Assembly (NCBI GenBank): GCA_037349105.1
Contig: JAYJMM010000011.1
Location: 186,001-250,000, forward strand
Length of the DNA stretch: 64,000 nt
Direction of reading: 5' to 3'
Source: Limnomonas spitsbergensis
Taxonomy: Eukaryota > Chlorophyta > Chlorophyceae > Chlamydomonadales
Positions 48,401 to 56,335 of the stretch are shown piece after piece. The notes below the pieces were generated by a model, which made no database searches, was not told where the DNA came from, and saw only the letters and a program-made list of their open reading frames with translations. How positions within the stretch are numbered: position 1 is the stretch's first letter; every line of letters starts with the position of its first letter. The position numbers were made by a program, and so were the translations under genes.

Positions 48401-49087
48401 TACTTGCTGACTGAAATGAAATTTCCCTTGCTGACTGAAACCTGAAGCCCTAAACCCTTGACCCTTCACCCCTGCGGCTTGCAGGCGAGGTGGTGTCTCG
48501 TGTCTGAGGCTTGCAATGCCTTCTATGGAAGTACGCAACCTTGCACCTTTTACCCATAACCCTAAACCCCTGTGGCTTGCAGGCGAGGTGGTGTCTCATG
48601 TCTGAGGCTTGCAATGCCTTCTATGGAAGTACGCAACCTTGCACCTTTTACCCTTGACCCTTCACCCCTGCGGCTTGCAGGCGAGGTGGTGTCTCGTGTC
48701 TGAGGCTTGCAATGCCCTCTATGGAAGTACGCAACCTTGCACCTTTTACCCATAACCCTTCACCCCTGTGGCTTGCAGGCGAGGTGGTGTCTCGCGTCTG
48801 AGGCTTGCAATGCCTTCTATGGAAGTACGCAACCTTGCACCTTTTACCCATAACCCTAAACCCCTGTGGCTTGCAGGCGAGGTGGTGTCTCGCGTCTGAG
48901 GCTTGCAATGCCTTCTATGGAAGTGCGCAACCTCGACCTTTTACCCTAAACCCTTCACTCCTGCGGCTTGCAGGCGAGGTGGTGTCTCGTGTCTGAGACG
49001 TGCAAGGCCTTCGACGGAACGCTTGTTAATGCTGACAACGCAAAGCTCAACAGGCGCTTCGTTTACTGCGCCGATGAGCGCCTGTAA
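27422..49087 (+). CDS. Secreted papain-family (C1A) cysteine protease with SPSPK linker and FN2-like C-terminus
   Basis: Exons: 27422-27496, 30476-30592, 32298-32396, 33269-33348, 33836-34031, 37920-37950, 38858-39030, 39943-40047, 41073-41156, 41891-42005, 42821-42880, 43198-43292, 44179-44230, 45076-45845, 48974-49087; total 2166 nt, 721 residues. All phases agree. Order of domains: signal peptide (MVLLLAGAALCTLSAQ, residues ~10-25); I29-like propeptide (LFYSWADYFG); mature start near NWVTDGKVTPIKDQGQ; catalytic CGSCWAFA, with the oxyanion Gln in KDQG; SEQQMIQCCN and GCDGG; AFYPYP; His in TNHAMVIVGY; Asn in IIRNSWGTNWGEQGY. Next comes a ~90-residue SPSPTPSP/SPSPAK linker (probable hydroxyproline O-glycosylation), an SPPP-rich stretch and a dibasic SRRKRR. 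The last module, CDFPFAYNGKMYNECT plus ARWC and FVYC, matches the FN2 cysteine/aromatic spacing. The stop context CTGTAAG also resembles a donor, so a further exon is possible. Expected role: extracellular or vacuolar proteolysis. Confidence 0.87.
27497..30300 (+). repeat. Intron 1 array: ~37 copies of signal-peptide exon end plus donor
   Basis: Units of 70 bp plus n x 7 bp. Each repeats the last ~48 bp of exon 1 (ATGGTGTTGCTGCTGGCCGG ... AGTGCTCAG) and the donor GTTACAAAGGG, then one to four GCATAGG/GCATAGT heptamers. Length differences come from heptamer number. Every unit keeps an ATG in the same context and a CAG|GTTACA donor. Two haplotypes, TGTACTCTCAGTG and TGTACGATCAGTG, alternate along the array. 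Confidence 0.95.
30398..30768 (+). repeat. Junction copies on both sides of protease exon 2
   Basis: A truncated acceptor-side copy (30398-30432; GCCCAAGACGAAATTGTCTTT) precedes exon 2. A degenerate donor-side copy (about 30690-30768; GAGACGATCACCAAGAGAGT then CTGTCGGATGTGAC) follows it. Confidence 0.7.
31082..31690. repeat. 14-bp array with fold-back hairpin (intron 2)
   Basis: About 33 units of CCTCCAACCACCTA (31082-31545) lead into a perfect 31-bp inverted repeat (31547-31577 / 31588-31618, 10-bp loop). After it the same 14-bp unit continues in reverse orientation (31619-31690). The hairpin's right arm plus loop is an inverted copy of the downstream acceptor region (CCCCCAGTCTAAGCAAGATG on the minus strand). 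Confidence 0.9.
31765..32297 (+). repeat. 130-bp acceptor-side array before protease exon 3
   Basis: Four units (copies of the exon start at about 31777, 31908, 32038 and 32168). Each has CTTCTTCTCCTCAG followed by ACTGAGCAAGATAATGTGAC, ending GGGCGGATTACTT, then intron sequence CCCTCCCCAACCAATC. Only the fifth, at 32298, runs on into the full exon. Confidence 0.9.
32603..32690 (+). repeat. Donor-side copy of protease exon 3
   Basis: A diverged copy of the exon's last ~75 bp with donor GCG|GTGAGG. It would read LFYSWADYFGLIQFGNDTSQ in place of the LFYSWADYFGHTQFGNYTVQ of the real exon. It lies just 3' of a family B element (32440-32605). Confidence 0.8.
32877..33268 (+). repeat. 118-bp acceptor-side array before protease exon 4
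   Basis: Three units, each with a C tract, TTGCCTCACAG and then ACGACTGAGGCCCAAGCCAA, ending ...CAGGCAATATTAATGTG. The true exon at 33269 differs (ACAACTGAGGCC...AACTTTGTT) and is the only one that continues to a donor. Confidence 0.9.
33349..33835 (+). repeat. Protease intron 4: CCTAGATCC repeats and one acceptor-side copy
   Basis: 33380-33630 is made of GATCCCGCCYAGATCCCACC-like units. At about 33674-33780 a copy of the exon 5 acceptor and first ~75 bp (TGCAACCAGTACTACCATCT) precedes the real acceptor. Confidence 0.8.
34050..37290. repeat. 35-bp minisatellite (intron 5, ~90 units)
   Basis: Unit GCATGCTGCTTGACACATGG plus CGCATGACACCTGCT, with variants ATGTTGCATGG, CATCTGCTG and GCTTGGC. 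Long Cys/His/Met-rich frames on the minus strand result from the array (35 is not a multiple of 3, so all frames look alike) and are not genes. Confidence 0.95.
37310..37919 (+). repeat. Acceptor-side copies before protease exon 6 with telomere-like words
   Basis: Six or seven degenerate units contain CCCTTGCTCCCAATGCTTCA and, in the better copies (about 37565 and 37647), TAGGTCACCCCTATCA or TAGGTCAACCCTATCA. This matches the true acceptor CCGTAG|GTCACCCCTATCAAA at 37920. Between them are ACCCTAAACCC and ACCCTGAACCC words. Confidence 0.8.
38140..38857 (+). repeat. ~115-bp acceptor-side array of the active-site-Cys exon
   Basis: Six pseudo-copies (exon starts at about 38152, 38262, 38381, 38484, 38607 and 38730) of the acceptor plus TCTTGCTGGGCGTTTGCAGC and the next ~50 bp. 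Many still encode SCWAFA...LESSYLIN, while others are changed (for example SCWTFSAADML). Only the last copy (38858) extends to QQMIQCCN and a donor. Confidence 0.92.
39340..39740 (+). repeat. Intron 7 junction copies (donor side, then acceptor side)
   Basis: Donor-side copies of exon 7's end lie at about 39345-39425 (CTGCAACATAGCGGGCAGATG) and 39565-39625. An acceptor-side copy of exon 8's start is at about 39680-39740 (GGTCTTGCCTCATCTGGCTT). Confidence 0.7.
40095..40810 (+). repeat. Donor-side copies of protease exon 8
   Basis: Four degenerate copies of the exon's end, each closing with AACAGCAAG or similar and then GT (about 40100-40171, 40380-40431, 40570-40631 and 40722-40801). They are interspersed with GTTTRGGGTTTAGT-like intron sequence. 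They decay with distance from the real donor at 40048. Confidence 0.82.
41215..41770 (+). repeat. Intron 9 junction copies
   Basis: Two donor-side copies of exon 9's end (about 41218-41260 and 41318-41365, both ending in GTGAGTGTG) lie at the 5' part. One acceptor-side copy of exon 10's start (about 41697-41750; CGGCCTGTGACGTTTTGTTT) lies at the 3' part. A separate dispersed repeat at about 41395-41470 (CGTGGGGGGCTTGAGTGTT) also occurs at 56365-56425. Confidence 0.75.
42160..42820 (+). repeat. Intron 10 junction copies around the catalytic-His exon boundary
   Basis: One donor-side copy (about 42170-42215; ACCACCACCAACCACGCAAG) is followed by three acceptor-side copies at about 42527, 42622 and 42722, each TTGCAG or TTTCAG then TGGTGATTNTGG...CTATTCAA. 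The true exon starts at 42821. Confidence 0.82.
43293..44178 (+). repeat. Intron 12 junction copies
   Basis: Two donor-side copies (about 43400-43460 and 43568-43628) are almost identical to the last ~60 bp of exon 12, with GAG|GTAAAAG donors as good as the real one (GAG|GTGAAAG). They are followed by A+T-rich sequence. Acceptor-side copies of exon 13 lie at about 44050 (CGCAGGTCTGCTACCAGCCC) and 44134. Confidence 0.85.
44270..44735. repeat. 15-bp array (CTTGACCCTTCAACC), intron 13
   Basis: Units of CCCTTGACCCTTCAA with CCTTTAACCGTTGA variants. Copies of the next acceptor region follow at 44758-44850 (CTTTCCCACCAAGGTTCAGAGCCC, three times) and at about 44945 (TTTGCCACTGCATTTAAGAG). The true acceptor is at 45076. 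Confidence 0.9.
45884..48190 (+). repeat. 21/24-bp array (intron 14), amplified exon-14 end
   Basis: About 105 units of AAGACGCACAATGAGTACAA(AGAG). The unit resembles the exon's own end (AAGATGTACAACGAGTGCAC). The array closes at 48160-48190 with AGTACACAGATGCTGAAGC then AAGGGTAATTA, a recognisable copy of the exon end (AGTGCACGGACATTGACGC, then TACG|GTAATTG). Unit lengths are multiples of 3, so both strands stay open; these frames are not counted as genes. Confidence 0.93.
48470..48973 (+). repeat. ~110-bp acceptor-side array before protease exon 15
   Basis: Five pseudo-copies of GGCTTGCAG and then GCGAGGTGGTGTCTCGYGTC, ending GCAATGCCTTCTATGGAAG, followed by CCTTTTACCCNTAACCC. The true exon at 48974 alone continues to VYCADERL and the stop. 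Confidence 0.9.
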
Positions 49088-49191
49088 GAGACATGTCCTG
49101 CAACATGGAGCATGGTGTCCTTCTGTCCTGGAGGGACTGCCTGGAGGGACTGCCTGGAGGGACTGCCCCAGAGCCATATGGACTGGCAAAT

Positions 49192-49435
49192 GCAGCGCTG
49201 CGTACGGCCTGAAGGAGCGGCTCTAAGTGTTGTATACGGCCTGGAGGAGCGGCTCTACGTGTTGTGTACTGCCTAGAGTTGCGGCTCTACGTGTTGCGTA
49301 CTGCCTGAAGGTGTGGCTCTAAGTGTTGTGTACTGCCTGAAGGAGCGGCTCTGAGTGTTGCGCACTGCTTGGAGGGGCGGCTCTACGTGTTGCGTACTGC
49401 ATGGAGGAGCGACTGTTCGTGTTGTGTCCTGCCTG
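49192..49435 (+). repeat. ~32-bp array just downstream of protease stop
   Basis: About eight units of CTCTACGTGTTGTGTACTGC plus CTGGAGGAGCGG. The first unit resembles the end of the last exon (GAGCGCCTGTAAG versus GAGCGGCTCTAAG). It may therefore be another donor-side junction array, if exon 15 is spliced. Confidence 0.6.
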
Positions 49436-50190
49436 TCAAAGAATCTCCAGTCAGTATGTACAGCCATGGCGAGCAGTTTCTGGCTGTTTCTGTTTTTCAG
49501 CAGGCCTGTAGTGTTTCTTTTTTCGTGACTCAGCTATGTGTCGGCTACATGCATTTTTGGCCAGCCACTTGTGGCCAGCCATGACACTTTGGCCACCAGC
49601 CGTAGGCCGGTCCAGGTTTGGGCCCAATCGAGCCTGTTGCGGCCCCTGGGCGGCCTGCTGAAGGGAGACTCGTTGGCTGAAAAAAGAAGAAGTGCCGTCC
49701 TCCATGAACAGCCTTTGTGTCGCAACCATTCCTCTTTGTCAGGTCTCTGAGCCACCCCCTGCAAAAAATAGGGATGGAAGCAACCCGGATGACCCGACGC
49801 CGTAGATCGGATCTCTCAGCTCAGCTCTCAGCTCTCAGCTCAGCTCTATTTATGTTTGCCTGGCAGCCCCGATTGAGGCTTATCTTGTTATCACGTACGA
49901 GCCATAACTCCATGCCCATCTTAAATCAAGTGGCTACCATCATTTCAGGATCATTCCAGAAGCTGGTGGATTTCATTATTGCAGCATTATTTGTTTGGCT
50001 GTCATAATTTTCGTGGCTGCCACGATAATTCATGCCCAGCTGACTTTCAGCGGTACATCTTGCACGCAAGTGGCCATGTCGATTGGTTTACAACCACAGC
50101 TCAATTTTTGTTTGGCTGGAAAAAATGTGGTGGGTAGATTGATTCATAATTTCAGGTCTGTAATGTCCCGCCGCCATTCATCCCTGGCAA

Positions 50191-50302
50191 AGTGCCTTCT
50201 TAGAGTTTGAAGTCGTAAATGCCTTCTTAGAGTTTGAAGTCGTAAATGCCTTCTTAGAGTTTGAAGTCGTAAATGCCTTCTTAGAGTTCGAAGTCGTAAA
50301 TG
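50191..50302. repeat. 28-bp array, 4 units
   Basis: Unit AAATGCCTTCTTAGAGTTTG plus AAGTCGTA, four perfect or near-perfect copies in intergenic DNA. Confidence 0.9.
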
Positions 50303-50552
50303 CGTTCATCCGTAAATGTTAATCTGTGGTGCGCTAGCCGCCATAACCCATCGTCTGGTTTGTTGCCATATTCGAATTGGCAATCTGCCTTTTAAATGTT
50401 GCAGGGGGCGGATGCATTTATCTTTCTTAGCCTGCCCTTTACTTGCGGTGGGTCAGTTAGACCCTTTCTAGGCCATCTGCAATTGACTTCTCCGTTTTCA
50501 CCAATTTTTTAACAGATGGGGTCCCATATTCATATTTTCGGGCTTCAAAACA

Positions 50553-50768
50553 AATGCTGGACACGATGAAGTAGGGCTTTTTTCAGTCAGAATTGAGAAA
50601 TGTCGGGGGAGGGCAATCGGAGGTCCTTCTGTAACACATGATGTTGCAACAAACTTCTGCAATGTTAAAAGTAGCTCTTTCGGGAATCTGCATGTAACTA
50701 GGCGAGAATTGGAGTAATCTTATGCAGGGTTCTGCCGTGATTTTCTCGTACTTGAGTGTGCGAAAAGG
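50553..50768 (+). repeat. Long direct repeat, copy 1 (copy 2 at 55511-55724)
   Basis: A ~214-bp block (TGCTGGACACGATGAAGTAG ... GAGTGTGCGAAAAGG) is repeated 5 kb away with only a few differences. No coding frame. It could be a recent insertion or a dispersed element with no visible terminal repeats. Confidence 0.85.
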
Positions 50769-50799
50769 TTTTAGGCCAATGACGTTACACCTCAGGGCC

Positions 50800-52290
50800 C
50801 TTGTCACGGTATAATGCAGTATAAGTCCCAAAACCGTAGGGGCCGCTACTGCGGCCCTGGAGACTCCGCAGCTTCCCTGCGGAGCCCCCCCTTTTAGGGT
50901 TAGAAGCCCAGCTTCCCACTTTCGGGAAGATCTGAGGCCAAGATTCCCGTACCTTAGTAATAAGGGCTTGCCGGGACATTGTATCCCGGCTTGCCCACTG
51001 TCCCTTACTTCGTTCCTTTTAAGTGGACAGGCCTCTAATTGTAAACAGCACCGGCTGTCACCCAGAGATACCCTGTGAAGAGCAATAACGCCAGTACCAC
51101 AAAGCCAGTCAAGCCTATATCAGCTACACAGCCGACATGGCAACCTAGGACTCCCCTGCAAGATGCCCTGCCCGACTTAGGACAACGTCCGCAGCCTGCG
51201 TCTACGGCATCCCCCGCTATACGCGGTAAGTGACTCATATCGACCTGCTAGGTTCGCAACCCTGACAGGCCAGAAGCCTGGCTCTAGAAATGATCTGCTC
51301 CGTGACTGTCATCTAGAAGTTCCAGCTACAGCTTAACGCGCTGCACATCCGCGGCCAGCGTGTAGTCGCTGAGTCCGCCCGTAGGCATCCGCCACTATGT
51401 GGGGAAGAAGTCCGCCACGGACCCGAGGCAAACCTCACAAGTAAAGTAGGGGCGGTACCCACAACCTAGGGGCGCCAGGGTAGGCCAGCCTTCCCTCTTA
51501 TAAGGTACGCTGTACCTAGTTCCCCTTCACATCCCTTGTACCTCCGCAGTGTAGTACAAGGTGCACATGTGTACGGTGTTGTACAGTAGTTGTGAGTAGT
51601 GTGAGCCTCTCTAAGGCAATACGGGTAGCTTCCACCATTTTGACACGGTTACTGCTTTATGGTGCGACACCCTGCTAAAAGGCCCGGCCGCAGTGCCGCA
51701 CGCGTGCTCAGCCGGCAAGGTAAGTTTTGTGAAGTTTGTACAGACCATCACATTTGATGCATGGGCCATATGCCCGTAAACCGGTACAGGCACTTGATTT
51801 ACTAGGACAGAAAGCGAAAACCAGTGACCCCCCTGGGCAAGCAACTAGCACACAGCCACGACACTGGCTTGGGAATGTACCCCATGGTGCAGAAGATAAG
51901 CCCCAGCCAAAGAAAATGACGCAGGAGTTTAGAGAAGGAAACCTAAATTTAGAGAATTAAAAGGAAAGGAATAGGAGAACACAAAGGAATAGGAAAATAC
52001 CCGACTCCCCCGTCCAAGAGGTAAAGCAGTGCTGAGGTACATCGCCCTATCGAGTTAAGGCCTGAAGTAGGGGAAGGATAGGGGCGGAAAGAAAGCAAAA
52101 AACAGGAATGCCCCCTCCCGAACAAGAAAAGTACAATAATTCCCCAGCTCGTCAATACACTAGCCCTCAATAGTATGAAATACGCCTCTTCATTCCCAAA
52201 GATTGAGGGATCGATTGGACCTACTACACGATCTCCTTTTCCCCCTGTCTTGGTCACGGGGTTCCATGTTCCTGTCCCCTAACAGATCAC
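50800..52290. other. Intergenic; no gene supported
   Basis: It contains nearby inverted motifs (CCCTGCGGAGCC region at about 50850-50890; AAGGGCTTGCCGGGACA region at about 50965-50995). A TATAAGGTACGCTGTACC word lies at about 51500. An LTR is possible but I could not define ends. Confidence 0.3.
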
Positions 52291-52297
52291 GTATGAG

Positions 52298-52503
52298 CAG
52301 GGTTACCCAGTACGACCATTTGGGTCCAAACTCCATACCGTATAACGTGTCGTATCGCACCGTTAAACAATACCCTGCCGTATTAAAACACCGTGTCGGC
52401 CATTTTGTTACCTACGTGGCAATTCTGGCCGTACCGTGTTCGAATCCGTACCGTACAGAGGTCACCACACCGTATTTCAGTACAGCGGTACAGGGTAACC
52501 CTG
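52298..52503. mobile_element. hAT-like MITE, CAGGGTTACCC family, short copy
   Basis: Perfect inverted ends CAGGGTTACCC / GGGTAACCCTG enclose 206 bp rich in CCGTA and ACCG motifs. Flanks CGTATGAG / CATAGGAG match at 6 of 8 positions, consistent with a decayed 8-bp target duplication. It is homologous, in inverted orientation, to 59930-60713. Confidence 0.78.
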
Positions 52504-52799
52504 CATAGGAGGGCGGCATGGCTGCACCATGGTTCTGGGGGTGCATAGTATATGGAATTGAGCCAGGTCTACCAGGTCAGCCCCACGCGGCCGAGTGTTC
52601 ATAACTCAGGGCCCAGTGGGTCAATGACGTTACACCCATGGGCCCTGCTCAAGAAGGCTCAGCTGCGAAGGCGCCTTACTAAAGGGTTGGGAGGGGGGGG
52701 GGAACATGCACAAGGGGGCACTCGGGGGGCAAAAATAAAAGAAAAAGGAGGACAAGTCAGTGGGAAATAAAGTGAAGGGACAGACAAGAGGCCGGAAAT

Positions 52800-53730
52800 A
52801 AAGACAATGGAAGGTCTAGCCTCTGACGAAGTCTACGCCTCAACGATATCTACCACATCCATCGACCACAAAAGCAAAGGCATCCCACCCAAGCCTGCCT
52901 TGGTACAACTCGAAGAAATCCCAAGCACCGCTCGGAGGACCTGCCCATCCCCGCTCCGTGTGGACCCTGCACGCTCAGGCATTGAAAGCATGCATGCAAA
53001 GCGTCCTCCACATGCTCCACGTCTCCCCTAGCCCAACATCGCTGGCAGCACCGTCTGTCACGCTGTTGACCGCGGCGCCGTCTGCTAGTGTCAGCCGTGT
53101 TGACGGCCCCGAGCTGCAGCCTGAAGTGTGTGCGCAAGCAAGCGCAATCCCTTCGTCTGGTGCGGCCTCTGGCATGTGCAAGGATGGCACCCGCAGGTGC
53201 GGTAGGCGGCTGCCGGCAAACCTGTGTTCAGTGACAGGATCTCTGGGGTCCCTTCTGCCAGCTGCATCCAGCTGTGCCCGCTCGTATGCTGCATCAACTA
53301 GCGCTAGCACCTCTGTGACAGGGAGCGGCTGCATGTCGGTCACTTTCTGACGCAGTTTGGGGACGGCTGATCCCAGCTCCAGCTTATCCTAGCAGTTCAC
53401 TACACCAATAGCGGCCTCCGGTGCCCTGCCTGACTGACAGCGAGTTGCATGTCGGCCGCCATGGCTGCCGCCATGAGTGGACTGTCTTGCTGTGCTGCTG
53501 GTGTTACCGCCGCGTTGTGGAAGCGAAGTACATGCTGTCACCAACCTCGCTGTAGCGGTTGGATCTGCAATCAACTCCCTCATGACCCCCCAGCTGGCAG
53601 CGGACGTATGTAGCCCAGCAGCTTCTTCAAGGCACCTAGCAATCTACTGCACCAATTTACAGCTGGCAGCGTATGCATGTAGCCCGGCAGCTTCTTCAAG
53701 GCACCTAGCAATTTACAGCACCAATGTGTA
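52800..53730. other. Possible degenerate coding fragment between family C copies
   Basis: Open stretches on both strands (for example minus VTEVLALVDAAYERAQLDAA near 53320-53260) have protein-like composition but no recognisable domain or splice structure. Two 68-bp copies (CAGCTGGCAGCGKAYGYATG...) lie at 53590-53722. It may be a transposon remnant. Confidence 0.3.
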
Positions 53731-54019
53731 AAGGGACTGAAACCCCTCCTCGATAATATTCATGTCCGTCTCCAATTTAAACATGCCGTGCATGGTAGCT
53801 GGAATCCAGCTTCGCGCACTATGTTCAAAAATACGGGCTGCGCGGACTTTCTGCGCGCTGATATTCGCTTTCAAAACCGTTGGGCGCCCATGTGGCCGAG
53901 CCTTTTGAAGCAGGGTCCAGAGGTGTAACGTCATTGACCTTTTCGAAACCGAGCCTGCAATTTCGAAGTTCCTCCAGAAATCTGTCTGCATGGAGTTCCG
54001 ATCTTGAAGGATAGTCAAT

Positions 54020-54495
54020 GACGTTACACCTCCGGGCCCTTTACGGGGCAATATCATGGTAGCGGCTACTGCCTGATTTTGACCAGTCAGTTACACCTCC
54101 GGGCCCTGTATGCGGCAATATCATGGTAGCGGCTACTGCCTGATTTTGACTAGTCAGTTATACCTCCGGGCCCTGTATGCGGCAATATCATGGTAGCGGC
54201 TACTGCCTGATTTTGACCAGTCGGTTATACCTCCGGGCCCTGTATGCGGCAATATCATGGTAGCGGCTACTGCCTGATTTTGACCAGTCAGTTACACCTC
54301 CGGGCCCTTTAAGGGGCAATATCATGGTAGCGGCTACTGCCTGATTTTGACCAGTCAGTTATACCTCCGGGCCCTTTACGGGGCAATATCATGGTAGCGG
54401 CTACTGCCTGATTTTGACCAGTCAGTTATACCTCCGGGCCCTTTACGGGGCAATATCATGGTAGCGGCTACTGCCTGATTTTGACCAGTCAGTTT
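54020..54495. repeat. ~66-bp array derived from a family C copy
   Basis: Seven units of TTAYACCTCCGGGCCCTKTA, then CGGGGCAATATCATGGTAGC and GGCTACTGCCTGATTTTGAC. The first part of each unit is the family C core. A dispersed element has therefore become a tandem array. Confidence 0.9.
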
Positions 54496-54499
54496 GTTT

Positions 54500-55510
54500 A
54501 CCTCGTCTTGCCCTGTTTTGTGTAGGTGCGGCCAATGACTCCGACTGACCTTGTAGGCAGGTCAATGACGCTATACCTCTGGGCCTTGCTCAAAAAGGCA
54601 ATTGGTCAAGATTTGAAGTTCACTATGCCAGTTCGAACTAAAAGCTTCCCATCCCTGTGTCAATAACGTAACACCTCTTTGACCTGCTCAAAAAGGCTCG
54701 GCCACGTGCGTGGGCGCCTAAGAAAAAAGAGTTGGGAGGAAAGATGGAAACAACACAAGGGGGCAGAGCAAAGGAAAATGGGGAAAAGTCGGTAAGAGGG
54801 AAAGATGGAGTTGACGGATAGTATACTAGTATCCCACGCTTCAAACGATGGTTTTTGACGGTCAATGACATAACACCTCTGGGCCCTGCTCAATAAGGCT
54901 CGGCCGCGGCCGCTTTTGACGGATATGCTTGGTGGTTGTAGTACTCCTGCGCGAACAATTTGAATTCTAGCTTTGCGGGAATGAAGGGGCTAGACATTGT
55001 TGCTTGCATGGGCAATAAAATAAAAAGGGGCGATACATCTACATTGTTATATTTTGGGGCGCTGCGCTAAAGTTATCGGTGAGTAGGGAATGCGCCGTTC
55101 AGAAACATCTGTAATTCAAACACGTCCCAAGCATCCCGTACGCGTTGGGAAAACTGTGCGTGGGTCGACCCACACTCACCTAGTGGGGCTCACGTCTGAA
55201 CAATGTGGGTTGCCCCGCGTGGGACCCAGCAAGTTATTCAGCAAGCCAACGTTCAACTGGCGCCCCAGTCCTGAAGTTGTTAGTTACGGTAATGACGCCA
55301 CACCTCTGGGCCAGGCTAGGGTTTAGCTTAACCCTAAACCCTAAACTAGACTGCTCTAAATGAAGACTCTCAGCATTCTATTATTAGCTAAGGATATGAA
55401 GGCCTTAATTAACGAAGAGGGGTCCAGCAAGGAGCAGCGGCTAGAGGCTGGATATATATGAAGGCCATAGAGGATAGAGCGCAAAGGAACGTTCGTTGAT
55501 GGTTTGTGTG
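54500..55510. other. Intergenic, family C copies and telomere-like word
   Basis: Apart from family C copies it contains TTAACCCTAAACCCTAAACT at about 55327-55346, two plant-type telomere units. I see no gene. Confidence 0.5.
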
Positions 55511-55821
55511 TGCTGGACACGATGAAGTAGGACTTTTTTCAGTCAGAATTGAGAAATGTCGGAGGAGGGCAATCGGAGGTACTTCTGTAACACATGATGT
55601 TGCAACAAACTTCTGCAATGTTAAAAGTAGCTCTTTCGGGAATCTGCATGTAACTAGGCGGGAATTGGTGTAATCTTTATGCAGGGTTCTGCCGTGATTT
55701 TCTCATACTTGAGTGTGCGAAAAGGAACCTTGATGGTTTGTGTGTAACCTACGTCGGCAAACAAAGAGTCATCTAGGGAACACAAAAGAGAAGGCAAGCA
55801 AGAAAATACAATCAGCTAGCT

Positions 55822-56335
55822 GTTAGCGTACATGCTGTCCAGGTAGCAGGTGATGCAGGCGCATGCTGCGAGGATTGATACAAAACATTTGACAATAGTC
55901 AACACATGCCCGTCATCAGCTTGCGCTTAGTTACGAGTCAGCTAACGCCCTGTGGTGAGGCTGTTGGTGTACATGCTGTCCAGGTAGCCGGAGAAGTAGG
56001 CCACCGCCAGGATGACAATCGCAGGGCCGACGAACAATCCGAACGCCCATACCGCAACCGGGCTGTCATTGCGCTGCGGGCAGCAATAAGGAGGGAGGGA
56101 GAACTCAGTGCGAAAGGTAGAGCTGCCACGATGACGATTGCAGGGCCAACGAACAATCCAAACGCCCACACCGCAACCGGGCTGTCATTGCGCTGCGGAG
56201 AGCATTCAGGAGGGAGGGAGAACTCAATGCGAGGGTGCAGATGCCAACAAATACGATCGTCGGGCGGACACACAGTTCCGACTGCCCACGCCGCGACTGG
56301 GCTGTCCTTGCGCTCTGAACCATGTGAAATTTGAT
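55822..56335 (-). repeat. Junction and tail copies around the membrane-segment exon
   Basis: Two acceptor-side copies (about 56130-56195 and 56240-56320) repeat CTCTCCGCAG and the exon start (CGCAATGACAGCCCGGTTGC), the outer one diverged. Downstream of the stop, 55822-55850 repeats the exon's tail (GTACATGCTGTCCAGGTAGC on the plus strand). Confidence 0.8.

Noticed and set aside
52958..53350. A plus- or minus-strand gene at 53 kb
   Set aside because: Both strands are open, no family is recognisable, and there is no supporting splice or junction-copy pattern.
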